From: Wansuia hejianensis | Lineage (GTDB): Bacteria; Bacillota; Clostridia; Lachnospirales; Lachnospiraceae | NCBI RefSeq assembly: GCF_014337215.1 | Contig: NZ_CP060635.1 | Location: 1,439,501 to 1,503,500, forward strand | Length of the DNA: 64,000 bases | Direction of reading: 5' to 3' | Shown: piece by piece, positions 34,392-42,591 of the stretch | How positions within the stretch are numbered: position 1 is the stretch's first letter | How the letters are laid out: each line of letters starts with the position of its first letter | Program-made: the position numbers and the translations under genes | Notes under the pieces: generated by a model | What the model was told of the DNA's origin: nothing | Database searches by the model: none | Seen by the model: the letters and a program-made list of their open reading frames with translations, nothing else

Positions 34392-35218
34392 CTGCGGCGC
34401 AGCCAACGCACCGCATGGCGGATCCAGCCGGCGTTATCAGGCACTATCTGCGCTTTCCTCTCTTCTGTAGTGGCATCACAGAGTGCCAGGCCATGTACTC
34501 CCTCTTCATAAATATGAAGCTCAAAGGTCACATGACATCTCCGCAGCGCCGACGCAAACAACAGCGAATTCTCTACCGGCACCTCTTCGTCCTCCTGGGT
34601 GCTCCATATGAACGCGGGCACCGTGTCCTCCGTCACTCTGTTCTGAAGGGACAGGAATTTTGACCATTCATCTGAAAGCTGATCTCCCATTAATAGCTTG
34701 CGACACTCTTCATGGCCGAATTCAGCCATGGAAATCACCGGATAACACAGAATCATCCCATCAGGCTTCCACAAATACTCCGGCCGGCCAAGTTTTTCTC
34801 CGATAAACGGCTCCTTCCAAAGAGTGCCCAGCGACGCACAGAGATGTCCGCCCGCTGAAAAGCCGCAGATCATAATTTTCTCCGGATCGATGTCCCATTC
34901 TTCCGCATGCGTCCTGACCAGAGCCACTGCCTCAGCCAGCTCCAGAAGAGCCGCCGGATACTGATTGGGAGCTACAGAATACTGCAGGACAAAGGCCTGC
35001 ATACCTGCTGCCAGAAACCGCATAGCGATAGGTTCTCCCTCCCGGTCAGATTTAAACCGGTACGCCCCGCCCGGGCAGACGATTACTGCCATGCGCTTCG
35101 CAGAATGTATCAGCTGGGGACTCCTGTCCTGCAGGTATCCATAGAGTACCGGTTGATAAGTGTCTTTTTTCGCCCCTTCCGGATACCGGGGGGATATTTT
35201 TTCTTCTATATAACGCAT
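34388..35218 (-). CDS. Alpha/beta hydrolase, acetyl esterase-like
   Basis: Cytoplasmic serine esterase of 276 aa, Aes/BD-FAE type. No signal peptide is present. Visible elements are the oxyanion-hole segment VIVCPGGAYRFKS near 46, the nucleophile elbow CGFSAGGHLCASLG near 118, an acid-containing segment WSTQEDEEVPVENS and the catalytic His in EEGVHGLALCD near 245. These enzymes remove acetyl groups from sugars or plant oligosaccharides. It is the first gene of an operon with the kinase and regulator, which suggests acetylated rhamnose-containing glycans as the food source; that link is inference. Confidence 0.88.
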   Translation of the reverse strand: MRYIEEKISPRYPEGAKKDTYQPVLYGYLQDRSPQLIHSAKRMAVIVCPGGAYRFKSDREGEPIAMRFLAAGMQAFVLQYSVAPNQYPAALLELAEAVALVRTHAEEWDIDPEKIMICGFSAGGHLCASLGTLWKEPFIGEKLGRPEYLWKPDGMILCYPVISMAEFGHEECRKLLMGDQLSDEWSKFLSLQNRVTEDTVPAFIWSTQEDEEVPVENSLLFASALRRCHVTFELHIYEEGVHGLALCDATTEERKAQIVPDNAGWIRHAVRWLRRR

Positions 35219-35249
35219 AGATCTTTCCTCTCATGTATTTATTTTTTTT

Positions 35250-35278
35250 ATTATACCAAAAAAAGGTATAGTTGCCCA
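35250..35278 (-). promoter_or_regulatory. Promoter of the esterase-kinase-regulator operon with overlapping dyad
   Basis: On the minus strand, TATAAT (35250-35255) is preceded at 17 bases by TGGGCA (35273-35278). The inverted repeat TATACC-N7-GGTATA (35252-35270) overlaps the -10 box and spacer, so a bound protein could occlude the promoter. Confidence 0.5.
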
Positions 35279-35299
35279 TACCGAAATTTATCCACATAC

Positions 35300-35323
35300 A
35301 GAAAGAACCCGCATTAGCGGGTC
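35300..35323 (-). terminator. Probable terminator after the rhamnose-type binding protein gene
   Basis: ACCCGC-ATTA-GCGGGT (35307-35322) followed on the minus strand by TCTTTCTG. The stem is short and the T-run is interrupted, so termination may be partial. It lies 27 bases past the stop at 35350. Confidence 0.55.
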
Positions 35324-35349
35324 CTTTCGATATATTCTGACAATCCGAA

Positions 35350-36534
35350 TTAATAATCGAATTCGTCTACGTTGCTTGCATCGAAGATCAAAGCATCCCC
35401 CAGGATACACTGTTTGTCTTCGATCACTTTCTCGCCGAGTCTTCCTGCGTTGATGGAAGTAGAATCAGAGGTGATGTCACCGGTGATCAGCTGGTAAGCA
35501 CCCTGGATTGCCAGGTAGCCCAGATCTGCGCAGTTCCACAGAACGCCTGTGTTCAGCGGATTGGTTTCATCCTTGATGTAAGTCTTCAGGGCATTCGGGG
35601 TAGCAAGTCCGGTCAGGGAAATCTTACTTGCATCCGGTTTGCTGGAAGCAGAAGCATACTGAGCGCCCAGGGCGGGAGTCGCCATTGAAGACAGAGCGAT
35701 TGCAGCCTGGATCTTGTCGTCGCCTTCTCCCATTCTTCCCATCAGAGTAGCAGCCTCGCTGTTAACCTTAGTCTCATCAGTCCCAGGATAGTACACATCT
35801 GTTTCTTTATTCTTGATAACCATGAAGTTATACTCGTCTGTCTTCAGCAGCTCATCGATAGCTGCCTCCCATGCAACCTGGTTCGCGTCTGTTCCGGTGC
35901 TGGATACCAGAGCGATATTAGCTGTTTTGCCATTTCCATAGCCTTTTTCTTTCAGATCCTGAGCAGCTGCATCCAGAAGGCCCTTAGCGGCTGCGTCAGC
36001 GCTAATCTGGTTGATGAACAGGTCACGGGCATCTTCCTGTGCGTCAGCGTCGAAAGATACAACTTTGATTCCCTGATCCTGAGCTTTCTTCAGTGTCGGA
36101 GCAATAGCGGTGGGATCATTAGGCGATACTACGATAGCGTCAACTCCCTGTGCGATCCAACCCTCCAGGATATCTACCTGTTTCTGATTCGTAGCCTGAT
36201 CCTGTGAAGGTCCGTCATACAGAAGGGTGATCCCCAGCTCGTCTGCCGCTTCCTGTGCCCCGCCCTTGCAGGCATCGAAATAGTTCTCACCTTTAAATTT
36301 AGGAAGCATCGCGATCGTCACATCGCCGCCTGTCTCTTTTTTCTCAGAACTGCTGCTAGTCGCTTTGCTGCTGGATGACACCGCGCTGCTGGATGCAGAA
36401 GATTCACTCTTGCTGCCAGAGTTGCTGGCTGCTGTGGAAGTGCTTTTGGAATCGCCGCAGCCGGCCAGCATGGACATAGCCATAACACCTACAAGCGCAC
36501 CTGCTACTACTTTGGATAATGTTTTTTTCTTCAT
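35350..36534 (-). CDS. Rhamnose-type ABC transporter substrate-binding lipoprotein
   Basis: Extracellular lipoprotein of 394 aa. The signal peptide ends in a lipobox, MSMLAGC (Cys26). A very Ser-rich linker of about 45 residues leads to the binding domain, which starts DVTIAMLPKFKGENYFDACKGGAQEAADELG. Two lobes of the type I fold follow, with QGVDAIVVSPNDPTAIAP in the first. The family resembles the AI-2/rhamnose binding proteins (RhaS-type). It is the last gene of an operon that begins near rhaM and contains one ATPase and two permeases. GGGAGG precedes ATG 36534. Rhamnose as ligand rests on the neighbours rhaM, rhaA and rhaB. Confidence 0.93.
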   Translation of the reverse strand: MKKKTLSKVVAGALVGVMAMSMLAGCGDSKSTSTAASNSGSKSESSASSSAVSSSSKATSSSSEKKETGGDVTIAMLPKFKGENYFDACKGGAQEAADELGITLLYDGPSQDQATNQKQVDILEGWIAQGVDAIVVSPNDPTAIAPTLKKAQDQGIKVVSFDADAQEDARDLFINQISADAAAKGLLDAAAQDLKEKGYGNGKTANIALVSSTGTDANQVAWEAAIDELLKTDEYNFMVIKNKETDVYYPGTDETKVNSEAATLMGRMGEGDDKIQAAIALSSMATPALGAQYASASSKPDASKISLTGLATPNALKTYIKDETNPLNTGVLWNCADLGYLAIQGAYQLITGDITSDSTSINAGRLGEKVIEDKQCILGDALIFDASNVDEFDY

Positions 36535-36590
36535 ACTTTACCTCCCATTTTTTTAGAAGAATTTATTGTAAATTAAATTACAATCAGTTG

Positions 36591-37580
36591 TCAAACGGCT
36601 GTATGCTCGGAAGAAGTGATCTTTATCACTTTCTTCTGCTTCTCTCTGGACGACACAATGGAGAACGCGATCAGAGAAATCAACAGCACCGCACCCTGAA
36701 CGATGGTCTGTACATCGATCGGGATATTCATTACAGTCAGGCCGCTGTTCAGCGTAGCGATAATCAACGTACCCAGGAGGGTTCCCTTCATATCGCCGAC
36801 GCCGCCCATGATGCTGGTGCCGCCCAGGACTACGATCGTGATAACTTTCAGGTTGAAATTCGTACCCGCGTCATATTTTACGCTTGTAAACCGTCCCAGA
36901 AAGATAAACGCGGCCAGTGCGCAGACGATACCGGTAACCGTAAAGATAATAATCTGAATTTTCTCTGTGTTAATTCCGGCGTATTTCGCGGCGTTTTTAT
37001 TCAGCCCGATGGCAAACAGCTTACGGCCAAATGTACTCTTCTGTAAAACTATCACAAAGATTACTGCCAGCACCGCAAAGAAGATTATCTGAATCGGAAG
37101 CGGGCCTACCATTGTATTGCCGCACCATCCGCTGAAATCATACGAATATACGCTGTCCCCTCCGGAAATACCTCTGGCCAGGCCCAGGAACAGGTACATG
37201 GTTGCCAGTGTGGTTATCATCTCTGATATCTTTGCCTTGGCGACCATCAGGCCGTTAATCAGCCCGCAGACTCCCCCGACTGCAACTGTCACAATGATGC
37301 CGGCGACACTGCTTCCGGTACCTGCAGCCGCCATACCGCCCAGCATACAGGACAAAACCATGATGTTGCCTACTGAAAGATCAATCCCGCCTGTTACAAT
37401 AATCATTGTCATCGGAAGAGCGACCATGCCGATTTCTACAATGTTCTTCAGCATAACGTTGATGATATAATTGGCATTAAAGAAAGAGGGTGCCTTAATT
37501 CCGATTAACAGGAAGATCACAATCCAGATCACGAGTAAGGCCAGGTTAAAACTGAATTTAAATTTCTTCTTCTGTTCCAT
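36591..37580 (-). CDS. Rhamnose-type ABC transporter permease (second)
   Basis: Integral membrane permease of 329 aa, BPD_transp_2 family. It has TMIIVTGGIDLSVGNIMVLS near residue 58 and FGRKLFAIGLNKNAAKYAGI, the ATPase-contact loop, among eight to ten helices. Its ATG overlaps the stop of the first permease by one base (TAATG), so the two are coupled and likely form a heterodimeric channel. Confidence 0.94.
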   Translation of the reverse strand: MEQKKKFKFSFNLALLVIWIVIFLLIGIKAPSFFNANYIINVMLKNIVEIGMVALPMTMIIVTGGIDLSVGNIMVLSCMLGGMAAAGTGSSVAGIIVTVAVGGVCGLINGLMVAKAKISEMITTLATMYLFLGLARGISGGDSVYSYDFSGWCGNTMVGPLPIQIIFFAVLAVIFVIVLQKSTFGRKLFAIGLNKNAAKYAGINTEKIQIIIFTVTGIVCALAAFIFLGRFTSVKYDAGTNFNLKVITIVVLGGTSIMGGVGDMKGTLLGTLIIATLNSGLTVMNIPIDVQTIVQGAVLLISLIAFSIVSSREKQKKVIKITSSEHTAV

Positions 37581-38572
37581 TATGCCTCACCTCCTACACT
37601 CGCTACGGAAATGATCCGTTTTTTCTTAATATTCTTAGCAGCAGACATTAATACAGAAATGATAATGATCGCACCCTTGATGGCATCTGCCCAGTCGGCG
37701 CTGATTCCCATGTAATTGATAGCCGGTGAAATCATGGAAAGGATAAAAGCTCCGACCACGGTCCCGATCAGCTTTCCTGATCCTCCCGCAGAACTGGTTC
37801 CGCCGAGCACAACTGCCGCGATAAATGTCATCTCCAGACCGCTTCCCATAGTAGTGGTCACACGCTGTCCGGCAGTTCCGATGATTGTAGCAGAGACTCC
37901 GAAGAAAAGCCCTGCAATCGCATATGTGAGAATTACTGTCTTATTTACGTTAATTCCAGTCAGACGGGCGCTGGTCATGTTGTTTCCGATCGCATAGATC
38001 TTCTTTGAAAACTTGGAATATTTCATGAAGATCAGACCGAATACAGCTACAATCAGGCAGATCAGCACACTGGCCGGAATAATTCCGAAAATCTTTGCGT
38101 CAAATGCCAGCCATGTATAAGATGCCGGAAGGTCATAGATCGAACCTTCAACTGCCAGCTGCAGACCCCCCTGAAAAATCTGTGTGGTTGCCAGCGTCGC
38201 AACGATAGCAGGGATCTTCAGCTTTGCCACCAGCAGGCCATTGATCGTGCTGAGTACAGCGCCTACGATCATGGCTACCGGAAGCAGTACGCCAAACGGA
38301 GCGCCGGTTTTTCCGATTGCTGCTATGACAATACAGATTACTGAAATCAGTGAACCTGTGGATACGTCAATGTTTGATGTTAAAATAATCATGTTCATTC
38401 CGACAGCGGCAATCAGCGTATAGCTGAAGGTGTTCAGCAGACTCATGATGTTATTCAGATTGTAAAATCCTCTGGCAAACACCGCAAGAAGCAGCAGCAC
38501 TATCACCAGAAACATCGCAAGGTAGAATTCGCTGGTCAGAAATGACGCTTTTTTCTTATTTTCCTGATTCAT
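37580..38572 (-). CDS. Rhamnose-type ABC transporter permease (first)
   Basis: Integral membrane permease of 330 aa, BPD_transp_2 family. It has NMIILTSNIDVSTGSLISV near residue 58, where DVSTG replaces the usual DLSVG, and FSKKIYAIGNNMTSARLTGI. ATG 38572 has GGAGG at a good distance and lies 13 bases after the ATPase gene. In RhaTPQS-type importers the two permeases are of this kind. Confidence 0.94.
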   Translation of the reverse strand: MNQENKKKASFLTSEFYLAMFLVIVLLLLAVFARGFYNLNNIMSLLNTFSYTLIAAVGMNMIILTSNIDVSTGSLISVICIVIAAIGKTGAPFGVLLPVAMIVGAVLSTINGLLVAKLKIPAIVATLATTQIFQGGLQLAVEGSIYDLPASYTWLAFDAKIFGIIPASVLICLIVAVFGLIFMKYSKFSKKIYAIGNNMTSARLTGINVNKTVILTYAIAGLFFGVSATIIGTAGQRVTTTMGSGLEMTFIAAVVLGGTSSAGGSGKLIGTVVGAFILSMISPAINYMGISADWADAIKGAIIIISVLMSAAKNIKKKRIISVASVGGEA

Positions 38573-38585
38573 CTTCTCCCACCTC

Positions 38586-40106
38586 CTAGGATACTTTCAT
38601 TTGCTTTTTGGATTCCAGCGCTACAGTCAGGATCTTCTCCTGGGTTACATCGCCTCTGTCAAAGCAGCCGCCGATATATCCGTCTTTCATGACGTAAATT
38701 CTGTCGCACATTCCGATCAGCTCAGGAAGTTCGGAAGAAATCATAATAATGGTCAAGCCCTGCTGGGTCAGATCACTGATGATTTTATGTATCTCTGCTT
38801 TCGCGTTGACATCAACGCCCCTGGTAGGCTCATCCAGAATCAGAATCTTCGGATTCAGAGCCAGCGCCTTCGACACGGATACCTTCTGCTGGTTGCCGCC
38901 GGAAAGGTTTGCCACCAGGAAATCCGGTCCCGGAGCTTTAATTTCGATGTCATTAATATATTTCTCACCAATTTCATCTTCTTTTTTCTTATCTATCAGG
39001 CTCAGAGATTTCGTAAAGTTCTGAAGCTGGGGAAGAGTGATATTCTGCTCAATACTCATATCCACGATCAGCCCGTATTTCCCACGGTCCTCCGAAACAT
39101 ATACGATGCCTTCTTTCATGGCATCCTGATAATTCCGGATGTGCAGCTCCTTGCCATCCATGTATACCTTTCCGGCAGCTTTTTTCGAAAAGCCACAGAT
39201 GCATTCCATCAACTCAGTCCGACCTGCGCCTGCCAGACCCGCAAAACCGAGGATCTCTCCCTTGCGGAGCTGGAAGCTGATATCATCCAGAAATCCCTCA
39301 TCGTAGATCCCTTTCGCCTCAAAAAATACATCGCCGATTTTCGTATCAGCTTTCGGATAGTAACTTCCCATCTTGCGCCCAACCATGTCGGCCACCAGTG
39401 AATCCTTGTCAATCTCCGACACCTGGTTGGTAGATATATATTTCCCATCCCTCACGACTGTCACACGGTCACAGATCTCAAAAATCTCTTCCATACGATG
39501 GCTAATATACACAATACCAAAGCCATCCTCTTTCAGTCCATTAATAATCTTAAACAGTGCCTTTACCTCTCGCTCTGTCAGAGAAGCGGTCGGCTCATCA
39601 AAAATAATGATATTCGCATCAAAGGTCAGCGCCTTTGCAATCTCTACCATCTGCTTCTGAGCCATGCCCAGCTTCTTAATCGGCGCAGAGAGGTTCATGC
39701 TCACATTCAGTCTCTCAAAAATTTCGTTTGCGCGTTTTGTCATAGCGGCATAGTCAATAATTTTGACAGGACCCACGTTCTTGGTCATCTCATGCCCCAG
39801 AAACAGGTTGTCAAGCACCGACATTTCCTCAAACAGACTGGTTTCCTGAAAAATGATGGCGACTCCTTTGCCATAAGCCTCCAGCGGATTGCTGAAGTGC
39901 TCCTCTTTTCCATTCACCTTCATGATGCCTTTGTCTGGTTTGTGCACGCCGCAGACTACTTTCATCAGCGTAGATTTTCCGGCACCGTTCTCGCCGCAGA
40001 TCGCATGGACTTCGCCGCTTTTCAGTTCGAAATCAATGCCATCAAGAGCCAGCACGCCAGGAAATGACTTAACAATGCCTTTTAATTCCAATACTACGTC
40101 ACCCAC
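38586..40106 (-). CDS. Rhamnose-type ABC transporter ATP-binding protein
   Basis: Tandem ATPase of 506 aa. Domain 1: GENGAGKST, LGMAQKQMVEIAKAL, IIIFDEPTASLT and YISHRMEEIF. Domain 2: GLAGAGRTELM, LSGGNQQKVSVSKAL and ILILDEPTRGVD. Both halves look functional. I start it at GTG 40106, which has AGAAGGAGG 7 bases upstream and begins VGDVVLELKGIVKSFPG; an in-frame ATG at 40133 lies upstream of that ribosome binding site and has none of its own. It is followed by two permeases and the binding protein, and preceded by rhaM with a gap of about 300 bases that holds a possible second promoter. Confidence 0.94.
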   Translation of the reverse strand: MGDVVLELKGIVKSFPGVLALDGIDFELKSGEVHAICGENGAGKSTLMKVVCGVHKPDKGIMKVNGKEEHFSNPLEAYGKGVAIIFQETSLFEEMSVLDNLFLGHEMTKNVGPVKIIDYAAMTKRANEIFERLNVSMNLSAPIKKLGMAQKQMVEIAKALTFDANIIIFDEPTASLTEREVKALFKIINGLKEDGFGIVYISHRMEEIFEICDRVTVVRDGKYISTNQVSEIDKDSLVADMVGRKMGSYYPKADTKIGDVFFEAKGIYDEGFLDDISFQLRKGEILGFAGLAGAGRTELMECICGFSKKAAGKVYMDGKELHIRNYQDAMKEGIVYVSEDRGKYGLIVDMSIEQNITLPQLQNFTKSLSLIDKKKEDEIGEKYINDIEIKAPGPDFLVANLSGGNQQKVSVSKALALNPKILILDEPTRGVDVNAKAEIHKIISDLTQQGLTIIMISSELPELIGMCDRIYVMKDGYIGGCFDRGDVTQEKILTVALESKKQMKVS

Positions 40107-40266
40107 GATGGTTCCTCCTTCTAAAATTTTCATACATTACCGGACAACTGTCTGCCCACCCGTAGGGTATGTCTTTCCTGACATTTGTCCTTCCATCCGC
40201 TGGGCTTTTTTATGGATTGCCCCGCGCATCCATTCGGTAGTTTACCTTATTTTTCTGATTTCTGTA

Positions 40267-40294
40267 AATATAAAATCCAAAACAATTTATACAA
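40267..40294 (-). promoter_or_regulatory. Candidate promoter between rhaM and the rhamnose-type ABC genes
   Basis: On the minus strand, TTGTAT (40289-40294), 16 bases, TATATT (40267-40272), in an A/T-rich part of the gap 40107-40402. It would allow transporter expression independent of rhaM. Confidence 0.4.
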
Positions 40295-40402
40295 AATATA
40301 TACTTTTTGCTGGTAAAACTCCCATCCTTTTACATTTTGACAGCTCATTAGCCAGATTTCGCCAAAAGCTTCTGTCTTCTCTCAGCCCTGATTCTCTGAG
40401 TT

Positions 40403-40714
40403 CTAATCTAAATGAAAGACAACCTTGAGATCATTGCTCACCGGACTGTTATCCGGGTTCGTTTCCATGACGTCAGCCATGAAATCCCACCATTTCCGGT
40501 TGACCGGCGTATCAGAGCTTTCAGCCCACCGGGCTTCATCTTCCACCTCTATGTACCCGTACAATGTCCGGGTCTCCGTGTCAAGTGATATGGTGTAATT
40601 CCTGCCTCCATATTCATGGATCATATCAGCCATCTCTGGCCACAGCAGGTTATGACGACGCTCATATTCCTCTTCCTGGCCTTCTTTCACTTTCATCTTA
40701 AAGGTCTTAATCAT
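40403..40714 (-). CDS. rhaM: L-rhamnose mutarotase
   Basis: Cytoplasmic enzyme of 103 aa that interconverts alpha- and beta-L-rhamnose so the isomerase receives its preferred form. Family signatures are YERRHNLLWPEMADMIHEYGGRNYTISLD (conserved His and Trp near residue 20-25), LYGYIEVED and the WWDFMADVME segment near the C-terminus. ATG 40714 follows AGGAGG at 10 bases; an open extension to 40828 has no such site. It heads the transporter operon and ties that transporter to rhamnose. Confidence 0.94.
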   Translation of the reverse strand: MIKTFKMKVKEGQEEEYERRHNLLWPEMADMIHEYGGRNYTISLDTETRTLYGYIEVEDEARWAESSDTPVNRKWWDFMADVMETNPDNSPVSNDLKVVFHLD

Positions 40715-40894
40715 GGGTAATCCCCCTCCTGATCCTTTTTCTGTCCTCATTTTAGATAAATTGCCATGGAAAGTGAATGTAAAATCAAAATGTTTATATA
40801 TAAAATACAAATAAATTGTACATCCCATTTACAAAGCAATACTCCAAATATCCATTTGTCTGGAGAAACATTTACAGCGTAAATGAGCGCCCAG

Positions 40895-40940
40895 AAATAA
40901 AAAATGAGCCGGAGAATGCTCTGTCAGAACATTCTCCGGC
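40895..40940 (-). terminator. Intrinsic terminator after recO
   Basis: GCCGGAGAATG (40908-40918) and CATTCTCCGGC (40930-40940) form an 11-bp perfect stem followed on the minus strand by CATTTTTTATTTC. A small CCGTT/AACGG hairpin adjoins it at 40941-40953. Confidence 0.9.
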
Positions 40941-41000
40941 CCGTTTTCAACGGTTTTCAGGCAATGCAGAATCCCTCCGATCTTCCTGCCGTACGTCAGA

Positions 41001-41645
41001 TCACAAAAAACTTTCCAATATTTCCAGGCTCCTGATTTTTCGGTCCAGGACCTTTTTCATATGACGGTTCATCAGCTTCTCAAGCTCTTCCAGGACTTCA
41101 GGTTTTACCGTAAAGGTATACAGCTTCTCCATGGGCGCTCCCATGATATACTGGCAGGTATAGAGCGCCGACGGACTCATGGCTCCGGCATCGGGCGCAT
41201 ATTCTCCATTAACTGTCATCATGCGCAGTTCATAAATCCGTCTGACCAGGCGGTCCTCCAGGCTGGGATTCAGAAGAGCTTTTAAGGACAGGTACAAAAG
41301 ATTCAGCATTTCTGTCCCTTCAATTCCCTCTCTCCCGTAATAATCCGCGAATTCCAGAAAATAAAAGCCATAATAGATCCCCGGCTGTTCCCTGGTAAGC
41401 TCCATAAAATAGTTTTTAACGGATGCCTGGGTCAGATTATAAGAAGTCCGCCCCTGTATCAGGGAAAACGTACCAAAGACAAAGGGGTTGGCCGCCGCCA
41501 GCAGAGCGCTCCCCTGACGCCTGGCCCCCCTGGCAAATGCTGTAATTTTTCCGAATTCCCGTGTCAGGATCACCACCCGCTTATCATTTTCCCCAATTGG
41601 CATGGCAGACAGGACAATTCCTGACGCGTTTATCGCTTCACTCAT
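41001..41645 (-). CDS. recO: DNA repair protein RecO
   Basis: Recombination mediator of 214 aa that helps load RecA and anneal strands in the RecFOR pathway. The N-terminal OB-fold is clear: INASGIVLSAMPIGENDKRVVILTREFGKITAFARGARRQGS, followed by NPFVFGTFSLIQGRTSYNLTQA. The helical C-terminal half has only one Cys (TCQYIMG), so the CxxC zinc site of many RecO proteins is absent, and the protein is shorter than the usual 240-250 aa. It lies 11 bases after era, the usual clostridial order, and is followed by a terminator. Confidence 0.93.
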   Translation of the reverse strand: MSEAINASGIVLSAMPIGENDKRVVILTREFGKITAFARGARRQGSALLAAANPFVFGTFSLIQGRTSYNLTQASVKNYFMELTREQPGIYYGFYFLEFADYYGREGIEGTEMLNLLYLSLKALLNPSLEDRLVRRIYELRMMTVNGEYAPDAGAMSPSALYTCQYIMGAPMEKLYTFTVKPEVLEELEKLMNRHMKKVLDRKIRSLEILESFL

Positions 41646-41656
41646 GAGACACCTCT

Positions 41657-42580
41657 TCAGGACAGCTCTTTCTTATCATAGCCGTAATTCTTTACCAGCA
41701 GGTCGCTGTCTCTCCAATCTTTGCGAACCTTCACCCACAGCTTCAGGTTCACCTTACTCTCCAGCAATTTCTCAATCTCTTCCCGGGCTTCACTGCCAAT
41801 CTTCTTCAACATGGCTCCCTGTCTGCCTATGATGATTCCTTTGTGGGAATCCCTCTCACAGACGATCGTGGCCTCTATATCTGTGAGCTTTCCATCCGGC
41901 CGTTCCCTCATCTTCTCAATCATAACCGCAATTCCGTGAGGGATTTCCTCTCCCAGGGATCTCAGAGCCTTTTCCCGGATCATCTCCGCCACGATCTGCC
42001 TCATGGGCTGATCTGTCACCGTATCTTCGTCGTAGAATCTGGGTCCATACGGCAGATATCTGAACAGACTGTCGATGATGCTGTCCAGGTTCAGCCCCAG
42101 TTTCGCCGATACCGGAATGATCTCATCAAAATGTCCCAGCTTGCGGTACATCTCCATACAGGCCGGCAGATCTGCCTTTTTGATCCTGTCCACCTTATTG
42201 ATCACCAGCAGGACGGGAAGCTTTGTCCGCTCCAGCATTGCCGCGATATGCTGCTCTCCCGCACCTATATAGGTGCCCGGCTCCACCAGCCATAAAACCG
42301 CGTCCACATCCTTCAGCGTACTCTCGGCGGCATAGACCATATACTCTCCCAGCTTGTTTTTCGCTTTATGAATCCCCGGCGTGTCCAGAAAGATAATCTG
42401 CCCCCGTTCACAGGTATAGACTGTCTGTATCCTGTTCCGGGTGGTCTGGGGCTTTCTCGATGTGATGGCTATCTTCTGGCCGATCAGATGGTTCATCAGC
42501 GTGGATTTCCCCACATTCGGACGCCCGACCAGCGCAACAAACCCGGATTTATTATTTTCTTTCGTCATATTCTCCTCCAT
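41657..42580 (-). CDS. era: GTPase Era
   Basis: Ribosome assembly GTPase of about 307 aa that binds 16S rRNA. The G domain has G1 GRPNVGKST (19-27), G3 DTPGIHKAKN and G4 NKVD; the C-terminal KH domain has GIIIGRQGAMLKKIGSEARE, the GxxG-type RNA loop. ATG 42580 has AGGAG 5 bases upstream; ATG 42568, four codons inside, has GGAGG equally close, so either could be used. It sits between the M16 peptidase and recO genes with gaps of 11 bases on both sides. Confidence 0.97.
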   Translation of the reverse strand: MEENMTKENNKSGFVALVGRPNVGKSTLMNHLIGQKIAITSRKPQTTRNRIQTVYTCERGQIIFLDTPGIHKAKNKLGEYMVYAAESTLKDVDAVLWLVEPGTYIGAGEQHIAAMLERTKLPVLLVINKVDRIKKADLPACMEMYRKLGHFDEIIPVSAKLGLNLDSIIDSLFRYLPYGPRFYDEDTVTDQPMRQIVAEMIREKALRSLGEEIPHGIAVMIEKMRERPDGKLTDIEATIVCERDSHKGIIIGRQGAMLKKIGSEAREEIEKLLESKVNLKLWVKVRKDWRDSDLLVKNYGYDKKELS

Positions 42581-42591
42581 AGAGACTCCTC

